Positions 38,960 to 47,938 of a stretch of DNA of 64,000 nt are shown here, one piece after another (position 1 is the stretch's first letter; each line of letters starts with the position of its first letter). This DNA comes from Meridianimarinicoccus marinus (GTDB taxonomy: Bacteria > Pseudomonadota > Alphaproteobacteria > Rhodobacterales > Rhodobacteraceae), in the NCBI RefSeq assembly GCF_040689105.1, contig NZ_JBFBVU010000001.1, positions 248,001 through 312,000 on the forward strand. Direction: 5' to 3'. The notes beneath the pieces were generated by a model, which worked only from the letters and a program-made list of their open reading frames with translations, did not search any database and was not told where the DNA came from. Made by a program: the position numbers and the translations under genes.

Positions 38960-39081
38960 CAGGGGTGGCCGTTCAGGAAATGGTCGCGTTGTCCAGCTTT
39001 CCCATCCGTTCGAGCAGCGCGGCGGGAGGGCGGCCACCCTGCCTTGGCCTCTGGCCCAACCCCCCAAGTGGAGGACAGTTC

Positions 39082-39678
39082 ATGAAGCTTGTCGAGCTAG
39101 CCCCGGTTTCCGTTTTCGATCTGCCGATGGCCGAATTGCGCGAGCATCTGCGTCTGGGCACCGGCTTTGCCGATGACGACATTCAGGATCCGGTTCTGGA
39201 GCGGGCCCTGCGGGCGGCGCTGGATGCGATCGAGGCGCGGACCGGCAAGGTTCTGTTCGCCCGCGCCTTCCGCTGGACCGTGCAGGCCTGGCGCAGCCCG
39301 GTGGTGCAGGCGCTGCCGGTGGCCCCGGTGACCCAGATCACCGCCCTGTCGCTGGTCGGCGCCACCGGCGATGTGACGCCGCTGAGCCCCGCCGACGTGA
39401 GCCTTGAGGAAGACATGCACCGCCCGCAGCTTCATCCCGCCCAGGGCTGCCTGCCGACGATCCCGATGCGGGGCAAGGCCGAGGTGACCTTCGTGGCCGG
39501 GTTTGCCGCCAACTGGTCCGGGATCCCCGCCGATCTGGCGCAGGCGGTTCTGCTGATGGCCGCGCATTTCTATGAATCCCGGCTTGACGGCGGTGACGAC
39601 GGCAACCTGCCCTTCGGGGTCGGCGCGCTGATTGCACGGTATCGCACGGTGCGCATCCTGGGAGGGGCCAGCGCATGA
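39082..39678 (+). CDS. GTA head-tail adaptor (g6)
   Basis: A 198-residue head-tail connector of the gp6-like family that sits under the portal. The blocks IQDPVLERALRAALDAIEARTGKVL and GIPADLAQAVLLMAAHFYESR are typical of phage gp6/g6 adaptors. GGAGG at 39070-39074 sets the ATG at 39082; the frame is open upstream but holds no family similarity. It overlaps g7 by an ATGA. Confidence 0.87.
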   Translation: MKLVELAPVSVFDLPMAELREHLRLGTGFADDDIQDPVLERALRAALDAIEARTGKVLFARAFRWTVQAWRSPVVQALPVAPVTQITALSLVGATGDVTPLSPADVSLEEDMHRPQLHPAQGCLPTIPMRGKAEVTFVAGFAANWSGIPADLAQAVLLMAAHFYESRLDGGDDGNLPFGVGALIARYRTVRILGGASA

Positions 39679-40013
39679 GCCCGCATCTTCTGAGAACACG
39701 GCTGGGGCTGGAGCGCCCGGTGGCGCTGGCCGATGGTGCCGGGGGCGCCTCGGTCGGCTGGAGCCAGGAGGGCCTGCTGTGGGGCGCGCTGGAGCCGCTA
39801 CCGGGCCGCGAGGCCGGACATGACGGCGCGGCGGTGTCGCGGGTGCGCTATCGCATCACACTGCGCGGAGCGCCGGTGGGGGCGCCGTCGCGGCCAAGGG
39901 TGCGCGACCGGCTGCGCGCCGGCGTGCGCTGTTTCGAGATCACCGCGGTGCGCGAGGCCGACCCGGCCGCCCGCTTTCTGATCTGCGACGCGGTCGAGGA
40001 GGTGAGCGCATGA
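39675..40013 (+). CDS. GTA head closure / stopper protein (g7)
   Basis: A 112-residue head closure protein in the g7 slot. It ends in CFEITAVREADPAARFLICDAVEEV, the beta-barrel type of SPP1 gp16/HK97 gp7-like stoppers. It would plug the connector after packaging. Four-base overlaps on both sides tie it to g6 and g8. Confidence 0.83.
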   Translation: MSPHLLRTRLGLERPVALADGAGGASVGWSQEGLLWGALEPLPGREAGHDGAAVSRVRYRITLRGAPVGAPSRPRVRDRLRAGVRCFEITAVREADPAARFLICDAVEEVSA

Positions 40014-40426
40014 GCTATGCCACCGCTCCGGCCCTTCAGGCGGCGATCTATGGCCATCTGACCGCCGACGCAGTTTTGGCCGCGCTGGTGGGGCCGGCCA
40101 TTTTCGATGCCCCACCCGGCGAGGGCGCCTTGCCGCCCACCTATGTGCTGCTGGGCGACGAGGAGGCGCGGGACCGCTCGGACAAGGGCGCGCGCGCCAC
40201 GATGTACCGGCTGACCCTGTCGGTGGTGACCGATGCGGCCGGGTTCCATCACGCCAAGCGCGTGGCGGCGGCCGTAGACGCGGCGCTGACCGGTGCCACG
40301 CTGACCATGGGCAGCGGCCATCTGGTCGCCCTGACTTTCGAACGGGCGCGCGCACGGCGCACCCGCAATGCCTCTGGCCGCCGGATCGACCTGCGATTCC
40401 GCGCGCTGGTGGATGAGACCCCTTAA
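40010..40426 (+). CDS. GTA tail terminator, DUF3168 (g8)
   Basis: A 138-residue DUF3168 protein. Typical are the opening helix APALQAAIYGHLTADAVLAALV and the block PPTYVLLGDEEARDRSDKG. RcGTA structural work places g8 at the top of the tail tube. It is linked to g7 by an ATGA overlap and is followed 18 bases later by the tube gene. Confidence 0.88.
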   Translation: MSYATAPALQAAIYGHLTADAVLAALVGPAIFDAPPGEGALPPTYVLLGDEEARDRSDKGARATMYRLTLSVVTDAAGFHHAKRVAAAVDAALTGATLTMGSGHLVALTFERARARRTRNASGRRIDLRFRALVDETP

Positions 40427-40444
40427 CGAAACGGGAGAGTTTCC

Positions 40445-40858
40445 ATGACGGTACAAAGCGGCAAGGATCTGCTGATCAAGATCGATTTCGACGGCAATGG
40501 CGATTTCCGCACCCTCGCGGGGCTGCGGGCCACGCGCATCGGGTTCAACGCCGAAACGGTGGATGTGACCAGCCTGGACAGTGCGGGCGGTTGGCGCGAG
40601 CTCCTCTCCGGGGCAGGGGTGCGGTCGGCCTCGCTGACCGGGGCGGGGGTGTTTCGCGACGACAGCACCGATCTGCGCGCCAAGGACATGTTCTTCGGTT
40701 CTCAGGTCACGGTCTATCAGGTGGTGATCCCCGACTTCGGGATCGTTCAGGGGGAGTTCCAGATCACCGCCCTGGAGTATTCCGGCAATTACGACGGCGA
40801 GGCGACCTATGAGATGTCGCTGGCCTCGGCCGGGGCCCTGAGCTTCACGGCGATCTGA
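40445..40858 (+). CDS. GTA major tail tube protein (g9)
   Basis: A 137-residue tail tube protein of the TP901-1 major tail protein family. Visible blocks are GKDLLIKIDFDGNGDFRTLAGL, VDVTSLDSAGGWRELL and LEYSGNYDGEATYEMSLASAG. It polymerises into the short flexible tail tube. The stop overlaps the g10 start by one base (TGATG). Confidence 0.9.
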   Translation: MTVQSGKDLLIKIDFDGNGDFRTLAGLRATRIGFNAETVDVTSLDSAGGWRELLSGAGVRSASLTGAGVFRDDSTDLRAKDMFFGSQVTVYQVVIPDFGIVQGEFQITALEYSGNYDGEATYEMSLASAGALSFTAI

Positions 40859-41184
40859 TGGCCAATCCGTGGCGAGGCGAGGTGGCGCTGACCATCGACG
40901 GGCAGGCGCGGGTGTTGCGGCTGACGCTGGGGGCGCTGGCGGAACTGGAGGCGGAGCTGGACAGTGGCTCGCTTCTGGATCTGGTCGGGCGGTTCGAGAG
41001 CGGGGCATTTTCGACCCGCGACGTGCTGGCCCTGATCGTTGCCGGGCTGCGGGGCGGCGGGGCCGATCTGGGCCCGCGCGACCTGATGCGGGCCGAAATC
41101 GACGGCGGGCCGCTGGTGGCGGCGCAGGCGGCGGCGCTGTTGCTGGCCCGCGCCTTTGCCCTGCCGCAGGAGCCGGGTGGATGA
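40858..41184 (+). CDS. GTA family protein g10 (tail assembly, likely chaperone)
   Basis: A 108-residue protein annotated in relatives as 'gene transfer agent family protein'. Hallmark: LTLGALAELEAELDSGSLLDLVGRF. Its place just before the tape measure gene is where phages encode tail assembly chaperones. It overlaps both neighbours. No slippery heptamer is evident at the g10-g10.1 junction, which uses an ATGA overlap instead of a frameshift. Confidence 0.83.
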   Translation: MANPWRGEVALTIDGQARVLRLTLGALAELEAELDSGSLLDLVGRFESGAFSTRDVLALIVAGLRGGGADLGPRDLMRAEIDGGPLVAAQAAALLLARAFALPQEPGG

Positions 41185-41375
41185 GCGGGCTGGACTGGCC
41201 CGGCCTGATGCGCGCGGGCCTGTGCGGGCTGGGGCTGACGCCGGACCGGTTCTGGGCCCTGACGCCCGCCGAGCTTTGGCTGATGCTGGGCCAGTCCGAC
41301 AGCGCCGACGCGCGCATGGGGCGCGATCGCCTTGGGGCGCTGATGGCGCAATTTCCCGACACGACAACAGGATGA
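41181..41375 (+). CDS. GTA g10.1 small tail assembly protein (TIGR02216-like)
   Basis: A 64-residue protein starting at the ATG at 41181 inside the g10 stop. It begins MSGLDWPGLMRAGLCGLGLT and contains FWALTPAELWLMLG, typical of the short phage family found between g10 and the tape measure gene. Its start is set by the overlap; a longer reading frame through g10 is an artefact. It is probably the second tail assembly chaperone. Confidence 0.85.
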   Translation: MSGLDWPGLMRAGLCGLGLTPDRFWALTPAELWLMLGQSDSADARMGRDRLGALMAQFPDTTTG

Positions 41376-41381
41376 TTCAGG

Positions 41382-42044
41382 ATGGACAGCTTGGAAGTGG
41401 AAGATTTCAACCGGCAGGTGGATGCGCTGGAAGACAGCCTTGCGGGGGCGCAGAGCGTGGCCTCGGTGTTCACCGGCGAGTTGCAGCAGATCCGCACCAC
41501 CATGGCCGACACGGGACGCGAGGTGCGCAACCTGTCGGGTGGCATCAGCCGCGGGCTTCGCGGGGCGTTTGACGGGCTGGTTTTCGACGGGATGAAACTG
41601 TCGGACGCCATGAAAAAGGTCGGCGAGTCGATGCTGAGCGCCACCTATTCCTCGGCCATCAGCCCGGTGACCAAGCATTTTGGCAAGATCGCCGGGGCCG
41701 GGATCGAGTCGGTGATTTCAAGCGCGCTGCCCTTCGCCAAGGGCGGGGCCTTCAGCCAGGGGCGGGTGACGCCCTTTGCGCGCGGCGGCGTGGTCTCGGG
41801 GCCAGTGAGTTTTCCCATGCGCGGCGGCACCGGGCTGATGGGCGAGGCGGGGCCGGAGGCCATCATGCCGCTGACCCGCGGCGCTGACGGCAGCCTGGGC
41901 GTCAAGGCCGAGGGCGGCGCGGCGCGGCCGGTCAACGTCGTCATCAACGTCTCGACCCCGGATGTGGCCGGGTTCCAGCGCTCGCGCACCCAGATCGCGG
42001 CGCAGATGGGCCGCGCGCTTGGCGCCGGGCAACGCAATCGCTGA
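41382..42044 (+). CDS. GTA tail tape measure protein (g11)
   Basis: A 220-residue lambda-type tape measure protein. It starts with a coiled-coil region (FNRQVDALEDSLAGAQSVASV) and has a hydrophobic middle (FGKIAGAGIESVISSALPFA). The C-terminal GLMGEAGPEAIMPLTRGADG is a tape measure hallmark. It sets tail length, and the small size fits the short tails of GTAs (about 50 nm in R. capsulatus). Confidence 0.92.
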   Translation: MDSLEVEDFNRQVDALEDSLAGAQSVASVFTGELQQIRTTMADTGREVRNLSGGISRGLRGAFDGLVFDGMKLSDAMKKVGESMLSATYSSAISPVTKHFGKIAGAGIESVISSALPFAKGGAFSQGRVTPFARGGVVSGPVSFPMRGGTGLMGEAGPEAIMPLTRGADGSLGVKAEGGAARPVNVVINVSTPDVAGFQRSRTQIAAQMGRALGAGQRNR

Positions 42045-42058
42045 ACAGGAGACAGGCC

Positions 42059-42688
42059 ATGGGTTTTCACGAGATCAGATTTCCGACCTCGCTGAGCTTC
42101 GGCTCGGCAGGCGGGCCGGAGCGGCGGACCGAAGTGGTGACGCTGGCCAACGGCTTCGAGGAGCGCAACACCCCCTGGGCACAGTCGCGCCGCCGCTATG
42201 ACGCGGGCATGGGCGTGCGGTCGCTGGACGATGTGGCCGCGCTGATCGCCTTTTTCGAGGCGCGGCAAGGGCGGCTGTACGGGTTTCGCTGGAAGGATTG
42301 GGCGGATTTCAAAAGCTGCCTGCCCTCGGCGGACCCGGCGCCCGGAGATCAGGTGATCGGCACCGGCGACGGGGCGACGGCGGTGTTCGGGCTGACCAAG
42401 CGCTATGTCTCGGGCAGCGAGAGCTATCAGCGGCCTATCGCCAAACCCGTGACCGGGACCGTGCGGGTTGCCGTGGCGGGGGTTGAGGTGCCGCCCGGCG
42501 GGTTCAGCGTCGATGATACCACCGGGCAGGTCACGCTGGGCGTGGCGCCGGGAGCGGGACAGGTGGTGACGGCGGGGTACGAATACGACGTGCCGGTGCG
42601 CTTCGACACCGACCAGATCGTCACCTCGGTCGCCAGTTTCCAGGCCGGCGACGTGCCCGATGTGCCGGTGGTCGAGGTGCGGGTCTGA
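42059..42688 (+). CDS. GTA distal tail protein, DUF2460 (g12)
   Basis: A 209-residue DUF2460 protein that joins the tail tube to the baseplate hub. Typical blocks are FHEIRFPTSLSFGSAGGPERRTEV, RRRYDAGMGVRSLDDVAALIAFFEAR and YGFRWKDWADFKS. It overlaps the hub gene by one base (TGATG). Confidence 0.93.
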   Translation: MGFHEIRFPTSLSFGSAGGPERRTEVVTLANGFEERNTPWAQSRRRYDAGMGVRSLDDVAALIAFFEARQGRLYGFRWKDWADFKSCLPSADPAPGDQVIGTGDGATAVFGLTKRYVSGSESYQRPIAKPVTGTVRVAVAGVEVPPGGFSVDDTTGQVTLGVAPGAGQVVTAGYEYDVPVRFDTDQIVTSVASFQAGDVPDVPVVEVRV

Positions 42689-43575
42689 TGGCGGTTTCGG
42701 CAGCTCTCCAGGCGCATCTGGACACTGGCACCACGACGCTGTGCCGCTGCTGGCGGATCCGTCGGCGCGACGGGCGAACGCTGGGGTTCACCGATCACGA
42801 CCGGGATCTTGGGTTCGACGGCACCACCTTCAAGGCCGACACCGGGCTGACCGCGCAGGCGCTGGAGCAATCAACCGGCCTGTCGGTGGACAATTCCGAG
42901 GCTTTGGGCGCGCTGAGTGCCGCCGCCGTGACCGAGGAAGATCTGGCGGCAGGCCGCTTCGACGGGGCCGAGGTCGAGTCCTGGTTGGTGAACTGGGCCG
43001 ATCCGGCCACGCGCCACCCGGTGTTTCGCGGTCATCTGGGCGAGGTGCGCGCCGGCGGCGGGGTGTTCCGGGCCGAGTTGCGCGGGCTGACCGAAGCGCT
43101 GAACCAGCCGCAGGGCCGCGCGTTCCAGCCGCTGTGTTCGGCGCATCTGGGCGATGGCGCCTGCAAGGTGGCCCTGGGCGACCCGGCCCATTCCGTCACC
43201 CTGACCCTGACCGAAGTGCGCCGCCCGCAAGAGCTGCGCGTGACCGATCCTGTGGCGCATTCGGAAGGCTGGTTCACGCGCGGTGAGATGGTGGTGCTGA
43301 GCGGGGCGGCCAAGGATCTGTCGGTGCAGATCAAGGAGGACCAGCTGAACGGGACGGGCCGCACCCTGCATCTGTGGGAAGACCTGCGCGCACCCTTGGT
43401 GCCCGGTGATCAGCTGCGCCTGACGGCGGGCTGCGACAAGCGGGCTGCGACCTGCCGAGGGAAGTTCGGCAATTTCCTGAACTTCCGGGGCTTTCCGGAT
43501 ATTCCCGGCGACGACTGGCTGATGGCCGTGCCCAAACGCGCGGGCCGCAACAACGGCGGGAGCCGGGTGCGATGA
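42688..43575 (+). CDS. GTA baseplate hub protein, DUF2163 (g13)
   Basis: A 295-residue protein with the DUF2163 N-terminal domain (HLDTGTTTLCRCWRIRRRDG, TDHDRDLGFDGTTF) and the phage BR0599 C-terminal domain. The latter has the cysteine-bearing FQPLCSAHLGDGACKV and TAGCDKRAATCRGKFGNFLNF, which bind an Fe-S cluster in RcGTA hub structures. It forms the trimeric tail hub. A 4-base overlap joins it to g14. Confidence 0.93.
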   Translation: MAVSAALQAHLDTGTTTLCRCWRIRRRDGRTLGFTDHDRDLGFDGTTFKADTGLTAQALEQSTGLSVDNSEALGALSAAAVTEEDLAAGRFDGAEVESWLVNWADPATRHPVFRGHLGEVRAGGGVFRAELRGLTEALNQPQGRAFQPLCSAHLGDGACKVALGDPAHSVTLTLTEVRRPQELRVTDPVAHSEGWFTRGEMVVLSGAAKDLSVQIKEDQLNGTGRTLHLWEDLRAPLVPGDQLRLTAGCDKRAATCRGKFGNFLNFRGFPDIPGDDWLMAVPKRAGRNNGGSRVR

Positions 43576-44012
43576 GCCGGGCGCAGCAAAGCATCGCGGT
43601 CGCGCGGGGCTGGCTTGGCACGCCCTATCTGCACCAGGCCACCACCCGGGGCGCGGGCTGCGATTGCCTTGGGCTGTTGCGCGGGGTCTGGCGCGAGCTT
43701 TACGGCGCCGAGCCGGAACCGGTGCCACCCTACAGCCCCGACTGGTCGGAACCGCAGGGCGAGGAACGGCTGCTGGCCGCCGCCCGCCGCTGGCTGGTGG
43801 CGCGACCGCCGGGGTCCGAGGCCGAGGGCGATGTGCTTCTGTTCCGCATGCGCGACGGCATGGTGGCCAAGCATCTGGGCCTGCAATCGGCCACCGGGCC
43901 GGAGGCGGCCTTCATCCACGCCTATGCCCGGCACGGGGTGGTTGAAAGCCCCCTGTCGCAGCCGTGGCGGCGGCGCATCGTGGCGCGTTTTGCATTTCCC
44001 GAAGGAGCCTGA
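43572..44012 (+). CDS. GTA NlpC/P60 cell-wall peptidase (g14)
   Basis: A 146-residue phage NlpC/P60-type peptidase. WLGTPYLHQATTRGAGCDCLGLLRG contains the catalytic cysteine, and VAKHLGLQS the histidine. It sits in the baseplate and cuts peptide cross-links so that the tail can enter the periplasm. The next gene starts 3 bases after its stop. Confidence 0.92.
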   Translation: MSRAQQSIAVARGWLGTPYLHQATTRGAGCDCLGLLRGVWRELYGAEPEPVPPYSPDWSEPQGEERLLAAARRWLVARPPGSEAEGDVLLFRMRDGMVAKHLGLQSATGPEAAFIHAYARHGVVESPLSQPWRRRIVARFAFPEGA

Positions 44013-44014
44013 TC

Positions 44015-47000
44015 ATGGCGACACTACTTCTTTCAGCCGCCGGCGCGGCGGCGGGCAGCGCGCTTGGCGGCTCGTTCCTGGGCCTGTCGGCGGCGGTCAT
44101 CGGCCGGGCGGCAGGGGCGACCATCGGGCGGGCCATCGACCAGCGGATCATGGGCAGCGGCTCGCAGGTGGTGGAGCGCGGGCAGGTGGATCGGTTCCGT
44201 GTCACCGGGGCCTCGCAGGGCGCGCCGATCCCACAGGTCTTTGGCCGTATCCGGGTGCCGGGACAAGTTATCTGGGCGTCGAATTTCGAGGAAAGCCGCA
44301 AGACCACCCGCGTCGGGGGCGGCAAGGGCGGCGCGCCGAAATCCAAGGTGCGGACCTACAGCTACAGTGTCAGCGTTGCGGTGGCTCTGTGCGAGGGCGA
44401 GATTTCCCGCGTCGGGCGGATCTGGGCCGACGGGCAGGAGATCCGTACCGACCAGCTGTCGTTGCGGGTCTATCGCGGCAGCGAGACGCAATTGCCCGAT
44501 CCCAAGATCGCCGCCGTGGAGGGCAGCGAGAACGCCCCGGCCTTTCGCGGCACGGCCTATGTGGTGTTCGAGGATTTGCAACTGGAAGCTTATGGCAACC
44601 GGGTGCCGCAATTCAGCTTCGAGGTGATCCGTCCCGAGCAGCCCGCCTATCAGGACGCGGACGGTGCGATGGTGGACGGGGTGCAGGCCGTGGCGCTGAT
44701 CCCCGGCACCGGTGAATACGCGCTGTCGCCCGAACGGGTGCACTATGTCGAAGGGTTCGGGCTGAAGCGGTCGGCCAATGTGAACAGCCCCGGGGGTCGC
44801 ACGGATTTCACGGTGTCCATGGACGCCCTGCAGGAAGAGCTGCCCAACTGCGGGGCGGTGTCGCTGGTGGTGTCCTGGTTCGGCGATGACCTGCGCTGCG
44901 ACCGCGCCAGGATCCGCCCCAAGGTCGAACAGAAGCTGGCAGATGGCGACCCGGATTCCTGGCATGTTGCCGGGTTGGAGCGGTATCAGGCGCAAGAAGT
45001 GCCCAAGGATGGCGGCCGGTCGATCTATGGCGGCACGCCCTCGGACGCCAGTGTCATCGGCGCGATCCGCAACCTGAACGCGCGTGGGCAGAAGGTGATG
45101 TTCTATCCGTTCATCCTGATGGACCAGCTGGCGGGCAACGGGCTGAGCGATCCCTGGACCGGGGCGGCCGACCAGCCGCCGCTGCCGTGGCGCGGGCGGA
45201 TCACGACCTCGATCGCGCCGGGTCAGCCGGGCAGCCCCGACAAGACGGCGGCAGCGGCGACCGAGGTGGGCGCGTTTTTTGGCTCTGCGCGGGCATCGGA
45301 TTTCAGCATCTCGGGCGACACCGTCACCTATACCGGTCCCAACGAATGGTCCCTGCGCCGGTTCATCCTGCACAATGCGGCGCTGTGCAAGGCGGCGGGC
45401 GGGGTGGAGTCCTTCTGTATCGGCTCGGAAATGCGCAGTCTGACCCAGATCCGCGACAGCCAGAGCGGTTGTCCGGCGGTGGCCGAATTCAAGGCGCTGG
45501 CGGGCGAGGTACGCGCCCTTCTGGGTGGCGCGGTCAAGCTGGGCTACGCGGCAGATTGGTCGGAATACTTCGGCTATTCCCCGACCGATGGCAGCGGCGA
45601 TCACCTGTTTCACCTCGATCCGCTGTGGGCCGATCCCGAGATCGATTTCATCGGCATCGACAATTACATGCCGCTGTCGGACTGGCGCGACGAGGCCGGC
45701 CATGCGGATGAAAGCTGGGGCTCGATCTATGACCTCGACTACCTGAAGGCCAATGTGGCGGGGGGCGAGGGCTATGACTGGTATTATGCCAGTGCCGCCG
45801 ACGCGGCGGCGCAACTGCGCAGCCCGATCACCGATGGCGCTTATGGCGAGCCCTGGGTGTTCCGCTACAAGGATCTGCGCGGCTGGTGGAGCAGTCCCCA
45901 CCACAACCGCATCGGCGGAGTGCGGGCGGCGGGGGCGACGCCCTGGGTGCCGCGCAGCAAGCCGATCTGGTTCACCGAGCTGGGCTGCGCGGCCATCGAC
46001 AAGGGCACCAACCAGCCCAACAAGTTCCTGGATCCCAAGTCGTCGGAATCGGTGCTGCCACGCGCCTCGACTGGGGCGCGGGACGACCTGATCCAGATGC
46101 AGTACCTGCGCGCCATGGTCGGCTTCTGGTCCGATCCGGCGCAGAACCCGGTGTCGGGGGTCTACGGCGGGCCGATGGTGGACATGAGCCGGGCCTTCGT
46201 CTGGGCCTGGGACGCGCGGCCCTATCCGTGGTTTCCCGGCCGCAGCGATGTCTGGAGCGATGGCGACAACTACTTGCGCGGGCATTGGCTGAACGGGCGC
46301 ACGGGGGCGCAACTTCTGTCCACCGTGGTGCGCGAGATCTGCGTTCGTGCCGGGGTGGCTGACCCGGATGTAAGCGGGCTGCACGGGTTGGTGCGCGGCT
46401 ATGCCGTTGGTCAGCCCGAAAGCGCCCGCGCCGCACTTGAGCCGCTGATGCTGGCGCATGGGTTCGATGCGCTGGAACGCGAGGGCCGGCTGGTGTTCCG
46501 GTCGCGCGGCGGCGCGGCGGATGCGGTGCTGGGCATGGAGGATCTGGCCCAGCACCCCGAAGAGGACGGCGACCTGTCGGTTCTGCGCGCCGCAGACAGC
46601 GAGGTGCCCGGACGGGTGCGGCTCGACTATGTGGCCGCTGACAGCGGTTTCGACGTGGCCTCGATCGACGCGGCGGTGCCGGGCGGCGAGGTGGAAAACG
46701 TCGCCAGATCCGAGTTGAACATGGTTCTGACCAGGGCCGAGGCGCGGGGGCTGGCTGAACGCTGGCTGGCCGAAGGCCGGATCGCGCGGGACACGGTGAA
46801 ACTGGCGCTGCCGCCCAGCCGCATGGATCTGGGGGCGGGCGATGTGATCGACCTGCCGCACGGCGGCAGCCTGGGCCGGTTCCGGGTGGATCGCTGCGAG
46901 GATGTGGGCCTGCATCTGCTGGAAGCGGTGCGCGTGGAAACGCCGGTCTACCAGCCGGGTCCGGCCATCGAGGAGGTGTCGCGGATTGCGGCCTTTCCCG

Positions 47001-47938
47001 CCCCGGTGCCGCCGTCGTCGGTGTTTCTGGACCTGCCCTTGCTGCGGTCCGAGGATGTGCCGCATGCACCCTATCTGGCGGTGGCGGCACGGCCCTGGCC
47101 GGGCGAAATCGCGGTCTATGGCTCGGGCAGCGACAGCGACTATGACCTGAACACGCTGGTGGAATTGGGCGCGCGGGTCGGGTTGACCCGGACCGATCTG
47201 ACACGGGCCGCGCCGGGGCGGCTGGATCGCGGCGCGCCGCTGACGGTCGAGATCCCCGAGGGCGGGCTGAGTTCGGTGAGCGAGGCGGAAATGCTCAACG
47301 GCGCCAATGCGCTGGCCATTGGCGACGGCAGCCCCGGAAATTGGGAAGTAGTCCAGTTTCGTCACGCCGATCTGGTGGGGCCGGATCTGTTTGATCTGTC
47401 CGAGCGGCTGCGCGGCCAGTTGGGCAGCGACGGGATGATCCCGGATGTCTGGCCGGCGGGCAGTCTGGTGGTGGTGCTGGACGCGGCTCTTGTGCAGATC
47501 GAACTGGCTTCGGCTGCGCGGGGTCTGACCCGGCACTATCGCATCGGCCCGTCGGACCAGCCCTATACCGATCCCAGCTTCGTGCATCAGCAGGCGGCTT
47601 TCTCGGGCAACGGGCTGCGGCCCTATGCGCCGGTGCATCTGCACGCCGAGGTCACCGCGACAGGCGATCACCGGCTGCGCTGGATCCGCCGCAGCCGCGT
47701 TGACGGCGATCTGTGGTCACTGCCCGAGATCCCGCTGGGCGAGGCGCAAGAGCGCTATTTGCTGCGCATCCGGCAGGGCACGATCAGACGCGAAGTGACG
47801 GTGACCAGCCCGCAGTGGACCTATGACGCGGCCAGCCGCGCGGCGGATGGTGTCAGCGGCCCCTACACGCTGGAAGTGGCGCAATTGTCGGACCGTTTCG
47901 GTCCGGGTCTTTTCGGAAAGGTGACGATCAATGGCTAA
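44015..47938 (+). CDS. GTA megatron tail protein with TIM-barrel domain (g15)
   Basis: A 1307-residue baseplate protein, by far the largest here. The N-terminal part has a glycine- and alanine-rich hydrophobic segment and the hub-binding region (GASQGAPIPQVFGRIRVPGQ). A GTA TIM-barrel, glycoside-hydrolase-like, lies at about residues 440-740 (ESFCIGSEMRSL, DFIGIDNYMPLSDWRDE, KPIWFTELGCAAIDKG). The C-terminal phage tail domains follow. It is the tip that contacts the recipient. GAAGGAG sets the ATG at 44015. The last eight bases overlap the DUF2793 gene. Confidence 0.95.
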   Translation: MATLLLSAAGAAAGSALGGSFLGLSAAVIGRAAGATIGRAIDQRIMGSGSQVVERGQVDRFRVTGASQGAPIPQVFGRIRVPGQVIWASNFEESRKTTRVGGGKGGAPKSKVRTYSYSVSVAVALCEGEISRVGRIWADGQEIRTDQLSLRVYRGSETQLPDPKIAAVEGSENAPAFRGTAYVVFEDLQLEAYGNRVPQFSFEVIRPEQPAYQDADGAMVDGVQAVALIPGTGEYALSPERVHYVEGFGLKRSANVNSPGGRTDFTVSMDALQEELPNCGAVSLVVSWFGDDLRCDRARIRPKVEQKLADGDPDSWHVAGLERYQAQEVPKDGGRSIYGGTPSDASVIGAIRNLNARGQKVMFYPFILMDQLAGNGLSDPWTGAADQPPLPWRGRITTSIAPGQPGSPDKTAAAATEVGAFFGSARASDFSISGDTVTYTGPNEWSLRRFILHNAALCKAAGGVESFCIGSEMRSLTQIRDSQSGCPAVAEFKALAGEVRALLGGAVKLGYAADWSEYFGYSPTDGSGDHLFHLDPLWADPEIDFIGIDNYMPLSDWRDEAGHADESWGSIYDLDYLKANVAGGEGYDWYYASAADAAAQLRSPITDGAYGEPWVFRYKDLRGWWSSPHHNRIGGVRAAGATPWVPRSKPIWFTELGCAAIDKGTNQPNKFLDPKSSESVLPRASTGARDDLIQMQYLRAMVGFWSDPAQNPVSGVYGGPMVDMSRAFVWAWDARPYPWFPGRSDVWSDGDNYLRGHWLNGRTGAQLLSTVVREICVRAGVADPDVSGLHGLVRGYAVGQPESARAALEPLMLAHGFDALEREGRLVFRSRGGAADAVLGMEDLAQHPEEDGDLSVLRAADSEVPGRVRLDYVAADSGFDVASIDAAVPGGEVENVARSELNMVLTRAEARGLAERWLAEGRIARDTVKLALPPSRMDLGAGDVIDLPHGGSLGRFRVDRCEDVGLHLLEAVRVETPVYQPGPAIEEVSRIAAFPAPVPPSSVFLDLPLLRSEDVPHAPYLAVAARPWPGEIAVYGSGSDSDYDLNTLVELGARVGLTRTDLTRAAPGRLDRGAPLTVEIPEGGLSSVSEAEMLNGANALAIGDGSPGNWEVVQFRHADLVGPDLFDLSERLRGQLGSDGMIPDVWPAGSLVVVLDAALVQIELASAARGLTRHYRIGPSDQPYTDPSFVHQQAAFSGNGLRPYAPVHLHAEVTATGDHRLRWIRRSRVDGDLWSLPEIPLGEAQERYLLRIRQGTIRREVTVTSPQWTYDAASRAADGVSGPYTLEVAQLSDRFGPGLFGKVTING

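Noticed and set aside
44033..47671. A 1212-codon open frame antisense to the megatron gene
   Set aside because: Rich in His, Arg and Gln with no recognisable domain, and fully inside a well-supported GTA gene.
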